NCBI RefSeq assembly: GCF_016808335.1
Contig: NC_053138.1
Coordinates: 51,676,951 to 51,740,950, forward strand
Reading direction: 5' to 3'
Origin: Panicum virgatum
Lineage: Eukaryota; Streptophyta; Magnoliopsida; Poales; Poaceae
DNA length: 64,000 bases
The notes below the pieces were generated by a model. It was not told where the DNA came from and made no database searches. It worked only from the letters and a program-made list of their open reading frames with translations. The position numbers and the translations under genes were made by a program. Shown piece by piece: positions 1 through 9,149 of the stretch (positions within the stretch are counted from its first letter, which is position 1; every line of letters starts with the position of its first letter).

Positions 1-122
1 GAATTAGCCCTAGGCTTATGTAATTAGTTTTATAATTAGCTCATGTTTAATCCTCCTAATTAACATAAAAAAAATCTGATGGGACAGGACTAAACTTTAG
101 CCCCTGGGTTCCAAACACCCCC
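1..122 (-). mobile_element. Truncated grass MITE end (Tourist/PIF-like)
   Basis: The sequence up to about 122 ends in a run resembling the reverse complement of a common grass MITE terminus: a TTTAGTCCC-like stretch, then TTCCAAACACCCCC and a TTA that could be the target duplication. The other end lies outside the window. It abuts a degenerate copy of the 33-residue coding repeat of the next gene, suggesting insertion in or beside that exon. Confidence 0.5.
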
Positions 123-226
123 TTATTACCTCTGCAACGCCCTGCAGACTCTGGAAACAGCAATTCACTGCTAGAATCTGTGGTAGATATTGATCCAAAC
201 CTTTCACCATCTAGGCTCACTGCCAG
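119..226 (+). pseudogene. Degenerate outlying copy of the 33-residue repeat exon
   Basis: Read from position 120 this stretch is open for over 50 codons and encodes PLLPLQRPADSGNSNSLLE, plainly the same unit as the three in-frame repeats at 480-800 (PLLLLEHPADSGSNN, PSLPLQHPADSGIIN, PFLPLQYPADRGRND). It could be a further upstream exon of the same gene or a detached relic next to the MITE at 1-122. No convincing donor site was settled on, so I leave it as a separate entry. The 253 bases between it and the exon at 480 are AT-rich with no other coding signal. Confidence 0.5.
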
Positions 227-479
227 AGTCTGTATATATAGTTATGTGCCTTTAACTCAACATTCCAAAAAATATTCGTGACCGACACTATTTCTCATGC
301 GACTTGCCCCGACACATTTATTCGTATTCGTAACTGAGACAATTCATATTCGTATTTGTATCGAACAGTTATTCGTGTCGGAATCATATCTGAAGAAAAA
401 TATGAAAACAAATATAGTATTAACGATTTACGTTCGTATTCAATCCGTTTACATATGCCACCTTATATAATTTAAACAG

Positions 480-1690
480 GACGAGGCGGCAGAGCCCTTA
501 CTACTTCTTGAGCACCCTGCTGACTCTGGAAGCAACAATCAAGAGCAAGAGGATGCGGTAGATGTTGGTGCAGGCATTTCATTGCAGCCAGAGCCTTCAC
601 TACCGCTGCAGCACCCTGCTGACTCTGGAATCATCAATCCGGAGCTCGAGGTTGCGGTAGATGTTTGTGCAGATGTTTCATTGGAGGCACATCCATTCCT
701 ACCGCTGCAGTATCCTGCTGACCGTGGAAGAAATGATTCATTGCCAGAGGTTGCAGTAGCCGTTGATGCAGAGCTTTCAGCGTCTACGTCCACCGCTCAG
801 GTTGGTTTCCTGTTCGATTTTCTTACCAAGCATGCATTTCAAGGACATTATTACCTGGCTATTTGGTTACATATTTTTGATTTGATGGTATCTCTTCTTC
901 ATGTGCTTGGTTAGCTCATATTTATTCTTGAACCGCTCAATCCTTGTGGCTGATCTTTTGCTGATCTTTATTATCCGGAAACAAGCATGTCGAGGACGAC
1001 GTCCACGGCACTCCAGACGATCAGATCAAGGAGCAGCAGAACCGTTGCACCAAGTACTCAAAGAAGGTCCTCATGTTCGCCATCATCACGTTTATTGATT
1101 ACGCAGTTTCCATATCATCCACCAGATATACGGTCCTCACCAAGGCCTCCATGGCAGCCTTGTTTGTGGCCATCTGCTCTGACCTCTTCTCGTTGAAGAT
1201 GAAGCCAAAGTGGTGCACCTTGGTCTATGTCTCGTGCTTCCATCTGGTGCTGATGACAACTCTCATTTTCGTCTCGCTGAACAAGGACTACGCCTACGCC
1301 GTTCTCATCGTGCCGCTAATGATCGGCGCGCCCCTCCTCCAGCGCAAGCTATGGCCTCAAGAGCGTCAACAAAGCACCAGCGATGACAGAGCTGATGAAA
1401 AACTCGACGACATGTTCAACCTAGCAGCTCTAATCCTCAACGGGGGCAGCCTTACCATCGCTCTCATTTCTATTGTCAGGCGCTTCATTTCAGGTCCGGG
1501 GAATTACAGAACAGGCTGCGCCGCAGGGTTCTTGTTATTCTTCACCGTCGTTGTTGGGCTATACCTGATGATGGTTACAACTGTGAGACATGCAGCGCTC
1601 ACTCTCCATGCCAAGTACCTCCACAACCTGTTCATTGTCCTGGTCGTCGGTACCCTTATCACTACCTTGGGCCCTATTTGGTTCCACTAG
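480..1690 (+). CDS. Repeat-containing plant membrane protein (3' two exons)
   Basis: Two exons join in frame: 480-800 (acceptor TTTAAACAG, donor CAG/GTTGGT) and 986-1690 (acceptor ACAAG), ending in TAG. The first exon is three tandem 33-residue units with a 99-bp period, each carrying the core HPADSG or YPADRG followed by an acidic valine-rich stretch. The second exon begins with a charged segment (HVEDDVHGTPDDQIKEQQ). It then has several hydrophobic, probably membrane-spanning segments (about residues 140-160, 170-195, 240-265, 280-300 and 310-330 of the joined product). I do not recognise the family. The 5' end is not visible: no start codon is evident before 480, so upstream exons may lie to the left, possibly including the relic at 119-226. 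The coding continuity across the intron is strong; the function is unknown. Confidence 0.65.
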
Positions 1691-2332
1691 AGATTCCTCC
1701 AAGCTGGTGATTCTTAATAGCTAGATTATTCTTAATATATAGCTAGATTATGATCTGGTCTACATATTTGAAGTAGTTGAGGTAAAAGCTGATGTGTTTG
1801 GATTATTTACAGTTATTTTTTGCCAATTATTATTTGACTATTTGGGTGCCCATGTGTTGCTACGGTAAGAAGCTGTTCGGCTTCTGTTGATGTCTGTACT
1901 CAGTGCCACTCATCGTCTCAGTCATCAGCCCGGACCGGCACAATACAAGCTCCCGTACCAACCAATTTAATAACAGAAGAATTAATAGACTCCACTCTTC
2001 TTTCTCACCACCACCAAGTAATGGCAACCCAAAATAAAAATAGCAAAACAGATAAGCAGCGGAAGAAGTCAGACACAATATGCAGGACAAACAAATGCAA
2101 TTGCGCAATGCATGCATTTTTTTCAATGTTGCCCAGGTTCATACCACCGCGATCAAAATTATCCTTGCTGAGGGAGACCGAAACATCACGGGGTGACACT
2201 GCACCATCTTCACAGGCTCGCCTAGTCGCCTGACGTCGACTGCAACATGACGTTGTTACTGACGTGTGGGCCCAACACCACTTGAGCCCACGCGTCAGTG
2301 ACGTCGTCAGAGGAACTCGTTCCCTTGTGTGG
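1691..2332. other. Intergenic, no gene seen
   Basis: This is the 3' flank of the membrane-protein gene. Only short chance ORFs occur. A small imperfect inverted repeat sits at about 2250-2303: TACTGACGTGTGGGC, then GCCCACGCGTCAGTGA about 15 bases on. No family could be assigned. Confidence 0.5.
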
Positions 2333-2666
2333 CATGGACTTTGGGATCTCTTTTAATGGGACGACTTGTCAAATCTAGTTGTCAGGTGGCCCAGTACACG
2401 CAGCTACTAGAGCTAGCATGTACTACTCTGCCAATGACTCGAGGAGCTACAGAGCTAGTAGTATGTGTAGTATTCGTGAGGCTAACTCTGGACCTCAATA
2501 TTAACTTTCAGACAAGAATGTATGAGCATGTACAGGCAACAACATGGTCCCTTCTGCGTTCATGCATGCCAAAGTAAACATGCTAGCTCTAGTAGCTGCG
2601 TGTACTAGGCCACCTGACAACTAGATTTGACAAGTCGTCCAATTAAAAGCGGTCCCAAAGTCCATG
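2333..2666. mobile_element. MITE with about 90-bp terminal inverted repeats
   Basis: The left end begins CATGGACTTTGGGA and the right end is TCCCAAAGTCCATG. Inward, the two arms stay complementary for about 90 bases, with only short mismatches such as an 8-base difference after CTTTGGGA. They include matching blocks around GACAAATCTAGTTGTC and CAGCTACTAGAGCTAGCATG. The internal spacer is about 150 bases. A target duplication was not resolved. The length and lack of coding fit a non-autonomous DNA transposon; a transcript would fold into one long hairpin. Confidence 0.7.
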
Positions 2667-2779
2667 TTCCAGTGTCGCCGTGCATACATTAATTATACAC
2701 TGCGCATGCTCGTACTACATAATTGCAACCTGTTACCAGCTCGATCGTTCTCTACTGCTCATGTTTGTTTGGTTCGCAC

Positions 2780-3369
2780 GCCGGTCGCCCCCTGGACGGG
2801 CGACCGCCCCCCACCCTCCGGAGTCCACAGGTAATTATTTTTCTTACATATAGGTCTCTGTCGCCCCGTGGGTGGGCGACAAGCCCCTGTCGCCTGTCGC
2901 CATCCACTGGGTGACATGACCCTATTTTTGAAATATTCCTAAACCGGCATATATTTTTGAGTTTTTTTAATATAAAAACGAAAAAAATGCGCTCACGAGC
3001 GAGCGACCCGTCGTACGTACGTTAGATTTTTCCGTGTGCGAAGCCCAACACAGAAAAGGAGGATCGGACCATGGACCGGCCCAGGTGTACTCGGACAAGG
3101 AAGGCCAACGAGAAGCTCTTTGGACGACCAGATTGGGTTAATTGCGTGTGACTTCTCTCAGCGCTTTTTTCTTTTTTATATTTTTAAAAGATAAAAATTT
3201 CAAAAATATATGTCCGTTTTGAAATATTTCAAAAATACCCCCGGTCGCCCCCCCATAGGGCGACAGGCTCTAAGTGTAATTTTTTTATTCAAATTTGCAA
3301 CGAGGTCCCTGAAAAAAAAAGGCGCTGGTCGCCCCCCACGGGCGCGGCAGGGGGGCCTGTCGCCCCCCA
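2780..3369. repeat. Pair of inverted Mutator-like terminal modules with GTCGCC palindromes
   Basis: Two arms, about 2780-2985 and 3175-3369, are inverted relative to each other. Both contain a TATTTTTGAAATATT stretch and an ATATATTTTTGA stretch on the inner side, and runs of GTCGCCCC/GGGGCGAC on the outer side. They resemble the terminal modules of the MULE at 17919-22529 and the fold-back element at 48525-49684, but no coding sequence lies between them. Their AT-rich ends point toward the unique core at about 3000-3165. They may therefore be facing remnants of two elements rather than one intact one. Confidence 0.45.
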
Positions 3370-4781
3370 GGGAACAACAGGGAACCGAACTCTTCGAAAT
3401 TCAAATTCAAAATCACGAGTTACTATTCACGACACTATTCAAATTCAGCAGTTACTATTCAAATTCGTGGCACTATTCAAATTCCGAATATGAATAGGAA
3501 AATCCCACTCACAAGGTGGATGAACCACTTCAGGAGGTCTCCTCTTTATGCACTATTTTTTGGAAATAATTAGGGAGTATTTAGCAACTCAGCGAGCAGA
3601 GCGTCGCTTTCACGCTACTATTTGCAGCAGTATTCTGGCAATATAAATTGGCTAAGTATGTGCTTAACTCTTAATTAAGAAGATAAACAGTGCACGAGCA
3701 CTCACCAGAGAGTGGCTCAGGCACCCAAATTCTACACTATTCTACAATAGCGACTTACTGGGTGGTGGATATGAGTGCGTGATTATTATGTGCGCGATTA
3801 GTGAAAATGCAGAGTATGGTATGTGTGCTTCTCAGGATCTTGGCAGGTTGGCGAAACCAAAACTTCAGCCGGTGCTCGGTACTCACCGCATGCATCGCTA
3901 GCTTGCTTCAGAACCAGGCCTACCCGGTCTTCTCCCGAACTAACCCCGGCCGCGCGCACACAGGACTCAGGCTCTACCGTCTCCCCAGGCAGTTCCACCC
4001 GAAGGGAACACTTCTCTGCGGACACAGGCTCTCTCAGACGCCTCTCCATGGGCTAAACGAGAGCAACTCAACGCAGAGGTTTCTCCTCTAGGGTCCCTAG
4101 CGTAGAGACATCACCCCGTATGAACGAGCTCAAAGGAAAGCAGGAAAATTCACAGGAAAGCTTAATCCATTTCACAGAGCAAACTTACATACGGCTTTCC
4201 CTTTCGGGAAACCCCAAGCACTTACACAACCTTGGATTACCTTACAGGCGAAGGGCGATTACAGCTTCTCCCTTATTTCTATATTACAATGGGAGTGAGA
4301 TGGCTACTAATTAGGTGGAGTGGATGCGCTCTGAGTATTAGGCTCGGTGTCTTCTCTCCTCGCTGGCTCGTGTGGTTCGTGTGGAATGCCTGCGTCTGGC
4401 TTCTCCTTTTATAGAAGGGAGGAGCCTTCAGGCTTAAGGAAGCGCTGGACACCCGGCGTCTTCAATTATCCTTCTTCACTGTTGCCTGGACAGCTGGACG
4501 ATAACGCTGGCTTCAATAATTGTCCTGGCTACAGTAGAACTCACTGTTCTGGACGGCGGTGCTGGCTTCAATAATTGTCCTGCCTACAGTAGGACTCACT
4601 GTTGAAATTACTATTTATTCCTTTTGTCTTGTCCACTTCCTTCACGTGATATTCTCTGGATATATTCGAGAATATATTCGGTGTATAGTCTTCCACGCCC
4701 GAATGATTGATGTCGCAGACATCAAGCAAACACTCTGCCATGCTTATCCACGGCGAAATTGTTGATGACACCTTATCAACA
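3370..4781 (-). repeat. R1: pararetroviral intergenic/promoter repeat, direct copy 1
   Basis: This is a non-coding repeat of about 1.4 kb that recurs at 9150-10609 and 14574-15628, with an inverted partial copy at 15629-16329. It follows the 3' end of segment A on the - strand. A TATA box (CTATAAAAGG on the - strand, 4406-4415) lies downstream of two tandem near-identical copies of a 43-base block with a 55-bp period (starting 4506 and 4561), as in a promoter with a duplicated upstream element. Compared with R2 and R3 it lacks about 28 bases near 3870. The 3370 edge directly abuts the GTCGCC module on the left and lacks the primer-site junction, so this copy is truncated there. Confidence 0.8.
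4406..4415 (-). promoter_or_regulatory. TATA box of viral repeat R1
   Basis: On the - strand this reads CTATAAAAGG, followed by a GA-rich leader. The same box occurs in R2 at 10233-10242. Position relative to the upstream duplicated block and to the downstream leader fits a caulimovirid transcript promoter. Activity is inferred from sequence only. Confidence 0.55.
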
Positions 4782-4798
4782 TTCTAGAAACATTAATA

Positions 4799-5655
4799 TT
4801 AATCTTGCTGATATTCTTCTTGTAATATTTCTTCCACTTCAGTATCAACATCTTCTGGCTGCCATATTTCATACCATGCCAACAATTCTCGATATTCTTT
4901 TCTTAATTCACATTCTGTACCATAATTAGGCTTTATCAGTCTTCCCACTTCTCTTTGTATGATACTATTTTCGCCATAATATTCTCTTAGGAATATTTTT
5001 ATTATCTTATTTTGATACATCATATAATATTCAGGATCAAATTTTGTATTTCCTTCTATTTCTCTTGCTTCAGTAAATATCCTCCACTTGTCATGATTTG
5101 CATTATTGGCGAATAACTCTTCATAATTCTGCCATATATCAGAAGACCAAGTAGTAGGAAATTTATATGATCCTTTTGTAATATAAATATCATGGCTTGC
5201 TGGTCTTATAGGTTGTGTAAATTTTGGTGGATTAGAGCAGAATCTAATTCTATATCTTCCTTGGACACAAGCTAATTTTTTAGCTGCTTCTTTAATAGCC
5301 ATTCCAAGGTCTGATTGACATATTTCTCCAAGTGTCCCATATATATCATGAGCTAACCCATGGTCTATAATAGTTCGTAAAGAGATATTATTACCAGTAT
5401 TTCTTTGTATACTTCTGAAGTATTTTAAATTTATATCAGCCTTGAATATTATAAATTTATGACGAGGCTTGACAAATAATTTATCATCAATATGGAGTAA
5501 AGGAAAGATATTTGCTTTGGCAATTATTCCTAGTTGCCTTTCTTTTCCTTGATATAATTTTATAAAATAATTTTGTATATCAAGAAAGGTTTTGTATTGT
5601 CTTTCAGCATATTTGCTCCATATTAGATCTATAATATCCTGCGTGAAACATGCAG
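4799..5655 (-). pseudogene. Segment A last ORF, unknown function (endogenous pararetrovirus)
   Basis: An open frame runs from just after a TGA near 5656 to a stop at 4799, about 280 codons. It overlaps the 3' end of the coat-protein/Cys-rich ORF (5629) in another frame. There is no ATG in its first 117 codons; the first ATG gives a 167-residue product from 5302. It has no motif I recognise: no protease, polymerase or RNase H signature. The sequence is rich in aromatic and charged residues and ends in an acidic tail. Its place after the coat-protein region corresponds to the terminal ORF of tungro-like or florendo-like viruses. Segment B carries an unrelated viroplasmin-like ORF at the equivalent place. 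Confidence 0.5.
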
Positions 5656-6432
5656 GACTTGCTCAATCTTAAAACTTATTCTAGGAACTGAAAACTCTTG
5701 TGCAGTATTGCCTAAATATTTATTCTCCTTCTCTAAACTAACTTCTTCTACCAATTCTGACTTATTTTTCACTTTCTCATTATTTTTCTGTTCTAGACAT
5801 GCCATACAGGCTTGTCTTAAACAGACACTACATGTTGCTCTTTCTCCTGGGTCTTGATAATATATGCAATATACACATTTTATGCTAGACTTACCTTCTT
5901 TATAATCACATTCATGATTACAAATTACTTGATCCATCATTTTTATTTTTAGACCAGCTAATTCATCAATTAAATCTAATTCTTCCTCACTTGATTCATT
6001 TTCTTCATCATATTCTACTTCATCTGTCTCTATTATAGAATATATTGACTCATCGTCCATTATTTCATCATCACAAACTAAGATATTCTCATTCACACTA
6101 TCTATTATTAACACCTTTTCTTGTTCTTCTTGCTTACTAGAATACCTTTTCTTATCTTTATTAGTGCAAGTTTTACTTAAATGATCTGGTGAGTTACTTA
6201 TAAAACACTTACATGTACTATCATAATTCTTTCTAGGATTATATCTTTGTACATATCTTTTATGAAGGAAAGGAGCTCTATTATCTGATCTCCTCAGAAA
6301 ATATCTCTTCTTTGTTTTTACATTTCCCTTCTTATAATTCTTTGGATATCTTTTATTTCTATATCTCTCTTCTCCATATGTCAATGGTATTTGAACTATC
6401 TTGTTGCAAAAATTATAATCTGATTGTTTCAT
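5629..6432 (-). pseudogene. Coat-protein C-terminal part: zinc knuckle plus Cys-rich module (segment A)
   Basis: This 267-residue open stretch is lysine/arginine-rich at its N-terminus. A spaced Cys/His knuckle follows (C74, C76, H84, C89), slightly different from the usual CX2CX4HX4C of caulimovirid coat proteins. Next come a strongly acidic segment (about residues 105-165) and a second Cys-rich module (about residues 168-215) with CX2C pairs and the motif TCSVCL. The same Cys-rich module, in related form, occurs in segment B at 13617-14282. The frame is continuous with the coat-protein core upstream except for a stop and a frame change between 6432 and 6664, so it is a decayed part of one larger ORF. 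Confidence 0.7.
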
Positions 6433-6439
6433 TGACCTT

Positions 6440-7080
6440 TGGGCTTGTATATTTGTGCATATCTTTCTAAGCTGCTTAAAAACAAATGTTGTAGCTTGAG
6501 AAATATTATATTCTTTGCATTACTTTTTATATTCTTCGAATATCATGGACCCTAAAGGGTCTGGCAACTTATTAAAGTATCTTTCGACGATTCCTTTATT
6601 ATATCCTTGCTTAGCAGTTGTAGCATTATACAAATAGTGCTGAGAGAATTCTTTTATTCCTTTTCAGTTTGTTAAAGTTAACTTTTCTATTTCTTTTAAT
6701 CTTTCATTCTGCAATGTAGTATATCCTAATTCAGGATCTTCTCCTATAATAATGCTTGAAATAATATTTGCAAAATTATATGGATTACTACTGGCTCTTT
6801 TTAACTCTTCATAGTAATTAGGAAAGGCTTCTATCCATTGCTCCCATAAAATCTTAGCTGATTCTCCAAAAAATGTTTCTAAATATGTAAGCATATCTTC
6901 TACTCTATTTCCAATATTATGCTGATTTTGTATGTATTTTTGCACTACCAATCCTTTCCATATACTGATTATATTCGGCCAATCTATAGGGTCGTGTGCT
7001 GCTAAATTTAATATAGCACCATCACTTCTATAATTTTGAAATTGAATTGTTTTTTCAAATTGTCTTCCTTTTGAACCCAT
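6440..7080 (-). pseudogene. Coat-protein core (segment A, broken)
   Basis: A 138-residue open frame at 6664-7080 starts with ATG and resembles the capsid core of caulimovirids: a conserved tryptophan-rich helical region with WEQW and an acidic loop. Coding-like sequence continues to about 6440 in another frame and is interrupted by a stop codon near 6522. The core is therefore broken at least twice, by a frame change near 6664 and by that stop. Capsid function is inferred from position between the movement protein and the zinc knuckle, and from composition. A profile search would be needed to confirm the family. Confidence 0.6.
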
Positions 7081-7134
7081 ATATTTATATTATCCAGGTA
7101 TATAGCTATATGCAGGTTCTTCCTTTTCTGGTGG

Positions 7135-8625
7135 TCAAGTTCCTGACATTCTAGAAGGTCTTTTTTTTTCTTCTTCAGTTTTTATTTCTAGACCTCGTCT
7201 TCTTTTAGATGAACTAGCGTCAAGATCCATTGCTTCTATAGCATTATCTTTGTCTTGTAAAGACATATGTATTTCTAATTCTTTGCTATATGGCTCATTT
7301 ATATCTTCATCCTTTTCCTCATAACTTTCTAATAAATACTTATTATTAATTTCCCACTGTTCCTCTTCACTAATAATATCTTCTTCTGTATTCTCTATCT
7401 TTACTTCATTTTCCTTTTGCAACTTTAATTCTTTATTATCTAATTTATCTTGTAGTTTCATCTCATTTTTATTTTGTTTTATTGGTGTATAAGCCTTTCT
7501 ACTATTTAATTCTCTTTTCTTTTTAATTTTGTTAAGCCTATAAATTTTTCGTCTAAAGTAAATTTCTTTTTCTCTTATAGCAGACCATTCACATAGCATT
7601 GAAGTATTGTATTCATCAGGAATCTTACTTAGCTTTTGCTCATAATGCTTTATTTCAATATCAATATCTATTTTTTCCATAAATTCACAAACACTATGTC
7701 TTCTATTTTCTTCTACATTTGATTCAGAACTAGATGCTTCTAAATCATCCAAACTTTTTTCTTTATAATCTACAAACCTAATACAAGTTTGCCCCTTTCT
7801 ATTTTCATAGCTTATGTAATCTTCAGGCTGTTTTAAAATCTTTTGTTCTATTAAAGCAGCAATATTCCATTTTTCTCCTGCTCTTTCTTCAGAGCTGATT
7901 TTAAGAGGACTCCTAAAATTTATTCCTTTGGATTGCATACTTTCTATTACATTATTCACATTTACTTTATATCGAGTTCCACTTCTATTGGTTAGTCTTC
8001 CAATGAATTCTATGCTTACTAATAAATTGGTACCTTTAAAGTCTTCATAACCTTTGGTCTGAAAAGCAAAGACCATTTTGTCTATAAATTCTTTTATTGG
8101 CATTATTAAATCTGGAGCTATATATGTTATTAGCATATTTTCATTCATGTCTCCTTCTAAGAATCCTAATGACGCTTTGTGTACTGATTCCCATCTTTTA
8201 TCTAATAGGGTGATTAAAACTTTTGTTCCTAATTTCTTCCTTGTCATTCCTTTAATTCCTATAATGTACATTCCTTGATGTATGTATTTATATCCAGTAT
8301 ATTTCAATCTTTTCTCAATTTGCTTACTAACAATTCTTAACTGAACAGGTTCTGTTAAAACACTTAATTCAACTTCTCTAGATATTCTGTATAATCCACT
8401 TTTATACTCAAACCAACCCATTTGATATAATTGTTGAGGTCTTATTTTTCTTAAAGTGTCTTTCTGGTATCTTTCAAAGTCACTTTCTATGTCTATCATA
8501 TCTTCTAAAGTTTCAACTTCATCACATCCTCCTTTTAATTTATCCATTAAGCTTAAAGGCCTAGTATCTTTTTGCACTACCTGGAGACACTGGTCTCTTC
8601 TAGTGAGGCTGTCAGATACTTCCAT
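7135..8625 (-). CDS. Movement protein ORF of endogenous caulimovirid (segment A)
   Basis: This 496-residue ORF starts at an ATG at 8623-8625, the first ATG in any frame after the primer-binding site. It overlaps ORF I by 49 bases. Residues about 75-240 match the 30K-superfamily movement proteins of badna- and tungroviruses: an IAPDLIMP motif near residue 170, then a conserved LLVSIEFIGRLTN stretch near 201. These proteins form or modify plasmodesmal tubules for cell-to-cell spread. After the movement domain comes a charged coiled-coil region containing PDEYNTSMLCEW near residue 340, nearly identical to a stretch in segment B (near 14400). An acidic and then basic tail follows. The ORF is intact, unlike its neighbours. 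It is probably the N-terminal part of what was a longer polyprotein. Confidence 0.75.
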   Translation of the reverse strand: MEVSDSLTRRDQCLQVVQKDTRPLSLMDKLKGGCDEVETLEDMIDIESDFERYQKDTLRKIRPQQLYQMGWFEYKSGLYRISREVELSVLTEPVQLRIVSKQIEKRLKYTGYKYIHQGMYIIGIKGMTRKKLGTKVLITLLDKRWESVHKASLGFLEGDMNENMLITYIAPDLIMPIKEFIDKMVFAFQTKGYEDFKGTNLLVSIEFIGRLTNRSGTRYKVNVNNVIESMQSKGINFRSPLKISSEERAGEKWNIAALIEQKILKQPEDYISYENRKGQTCIRFVDYKEKSLDDLEASSSESNVEENRRHSVCEFMEKIDIDIEIKHYEQKLSKIPDEYNTSMLCEWSAIREKEIYFRRKIYRLNKIKKKRELNSRKAYTPIKQNKNEMKLQDKLDNKELKLQKENEVKIENTEEDIISEEEQWEINNKYLLESYEEKDEDINEPYSKELEIHMSLQDKDNAIEAMDLDASSSKRRRGLEIKTEEEKKRPSRMSGT

Positions 8626-9122
8626 TTATCCGAGTTTAATGATCTAGTAACCTCTAGTATTCCAGATGATGACAACACAATTTCTTTACTATGCTCAGCA
8701 ATATTAGTACTTTCTAGTTTATTGAATAAATAAGATATATCCCTTTTAATGTAATCACTATTTTGACTAATCTTTCCCAAAAATATTTTGCTTTCTTCCA
8801 ATGCTTGCAAAGCTAATTCTAATTTTTTATTTGCTACTAAATATTGCTCTTCTAGATGCTTATGTTCTTTCTGTAATTTTTCAAATTTTAATTCTAAATC
8901 GTCTTGCCTTTTACCCCAAGTTATGTAAAAGTTATGAATTAAGTCTACTATTAAATTTATCTGACCGTGAGAGGTATGCCAAGTATGTTCTTCAGAACTA
9001 TTTATTCTGCACCTAATATTTATATTTTCTTTAGTACTAACAGTCTTTCCGGTATTGACCTCTAAATTCAAATAATGTAGCTTTTCAATTTTGACAAAGT
9101 ATAATAATTCCCTTAAATTCAA
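8577..9122 (-). CDS. ORF I with no ATG (segment A, endogenous caulimovirid)
   Basis: An open frame of 182 codons begins right after a stop near 9126, about 13 bases past the primer-binding site, and contains no ATG codon at all. The nominal first codon here is TTG. There is also no ATG in either other frame on this strand from 9149 to 8625. The middle part (about residues 75-115) is a heptad-rich coiled coil. Rice tungro bacilliform virus ORF I is known to start at a non-AUG codon and to be followed by downstream ORFs reached by leaky scanning; the layout here matches that strategy. It is a small structural or virion-associated protein by position. Confidence 0.65.
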   Translation of the reverse strand: MNLRELLYFVKIEKLHYLNLEVNTGKTVSTKENINIRCRINSSEEHTWHTSHGQINLIVDLIHNFYITWGKRQDDLELKFEKLQKEHKHLEEQYLVANKKLELALQALEESKIFLGKISQNSDYIKRDISYLFNKLESTNIAEHSKEIVLSSSGILEVTRSLNSDKWKYLTASLEETSVSR

Positions 9123-9137
9123 ATTTTAATAACCCCG

Positions 9138-9149
9138 GCTCTGATACCA
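9138..9149 (-). promoter_or_regulatory. Primer-binding site (tRNA-Met), segment A
   Basis: On the - strand this reads TGGTATCAGAGC, the standard initiator-methionine-tRNA primer site of caulimovirids and many plant retroelements. It lies at the junction between R2 and segment A, directly upstream of ORF I. Confidence 0.85.

Noticed and set aside
2720..3370. CRISPR-like array from the repeated GTCGCC words
   Set aside because: The spacing is irregular, words are palindromic modules of a transposon terminus, and the genome is plant nuclear.
3798..4765. ORFs repeated in each R copy (for example near 3801, 9592, 15029)
   Set aside because: They occur on both strands within the viral non-coding repeat, which has promoter features, and show no domain; open by chance and repeated with the repeat.
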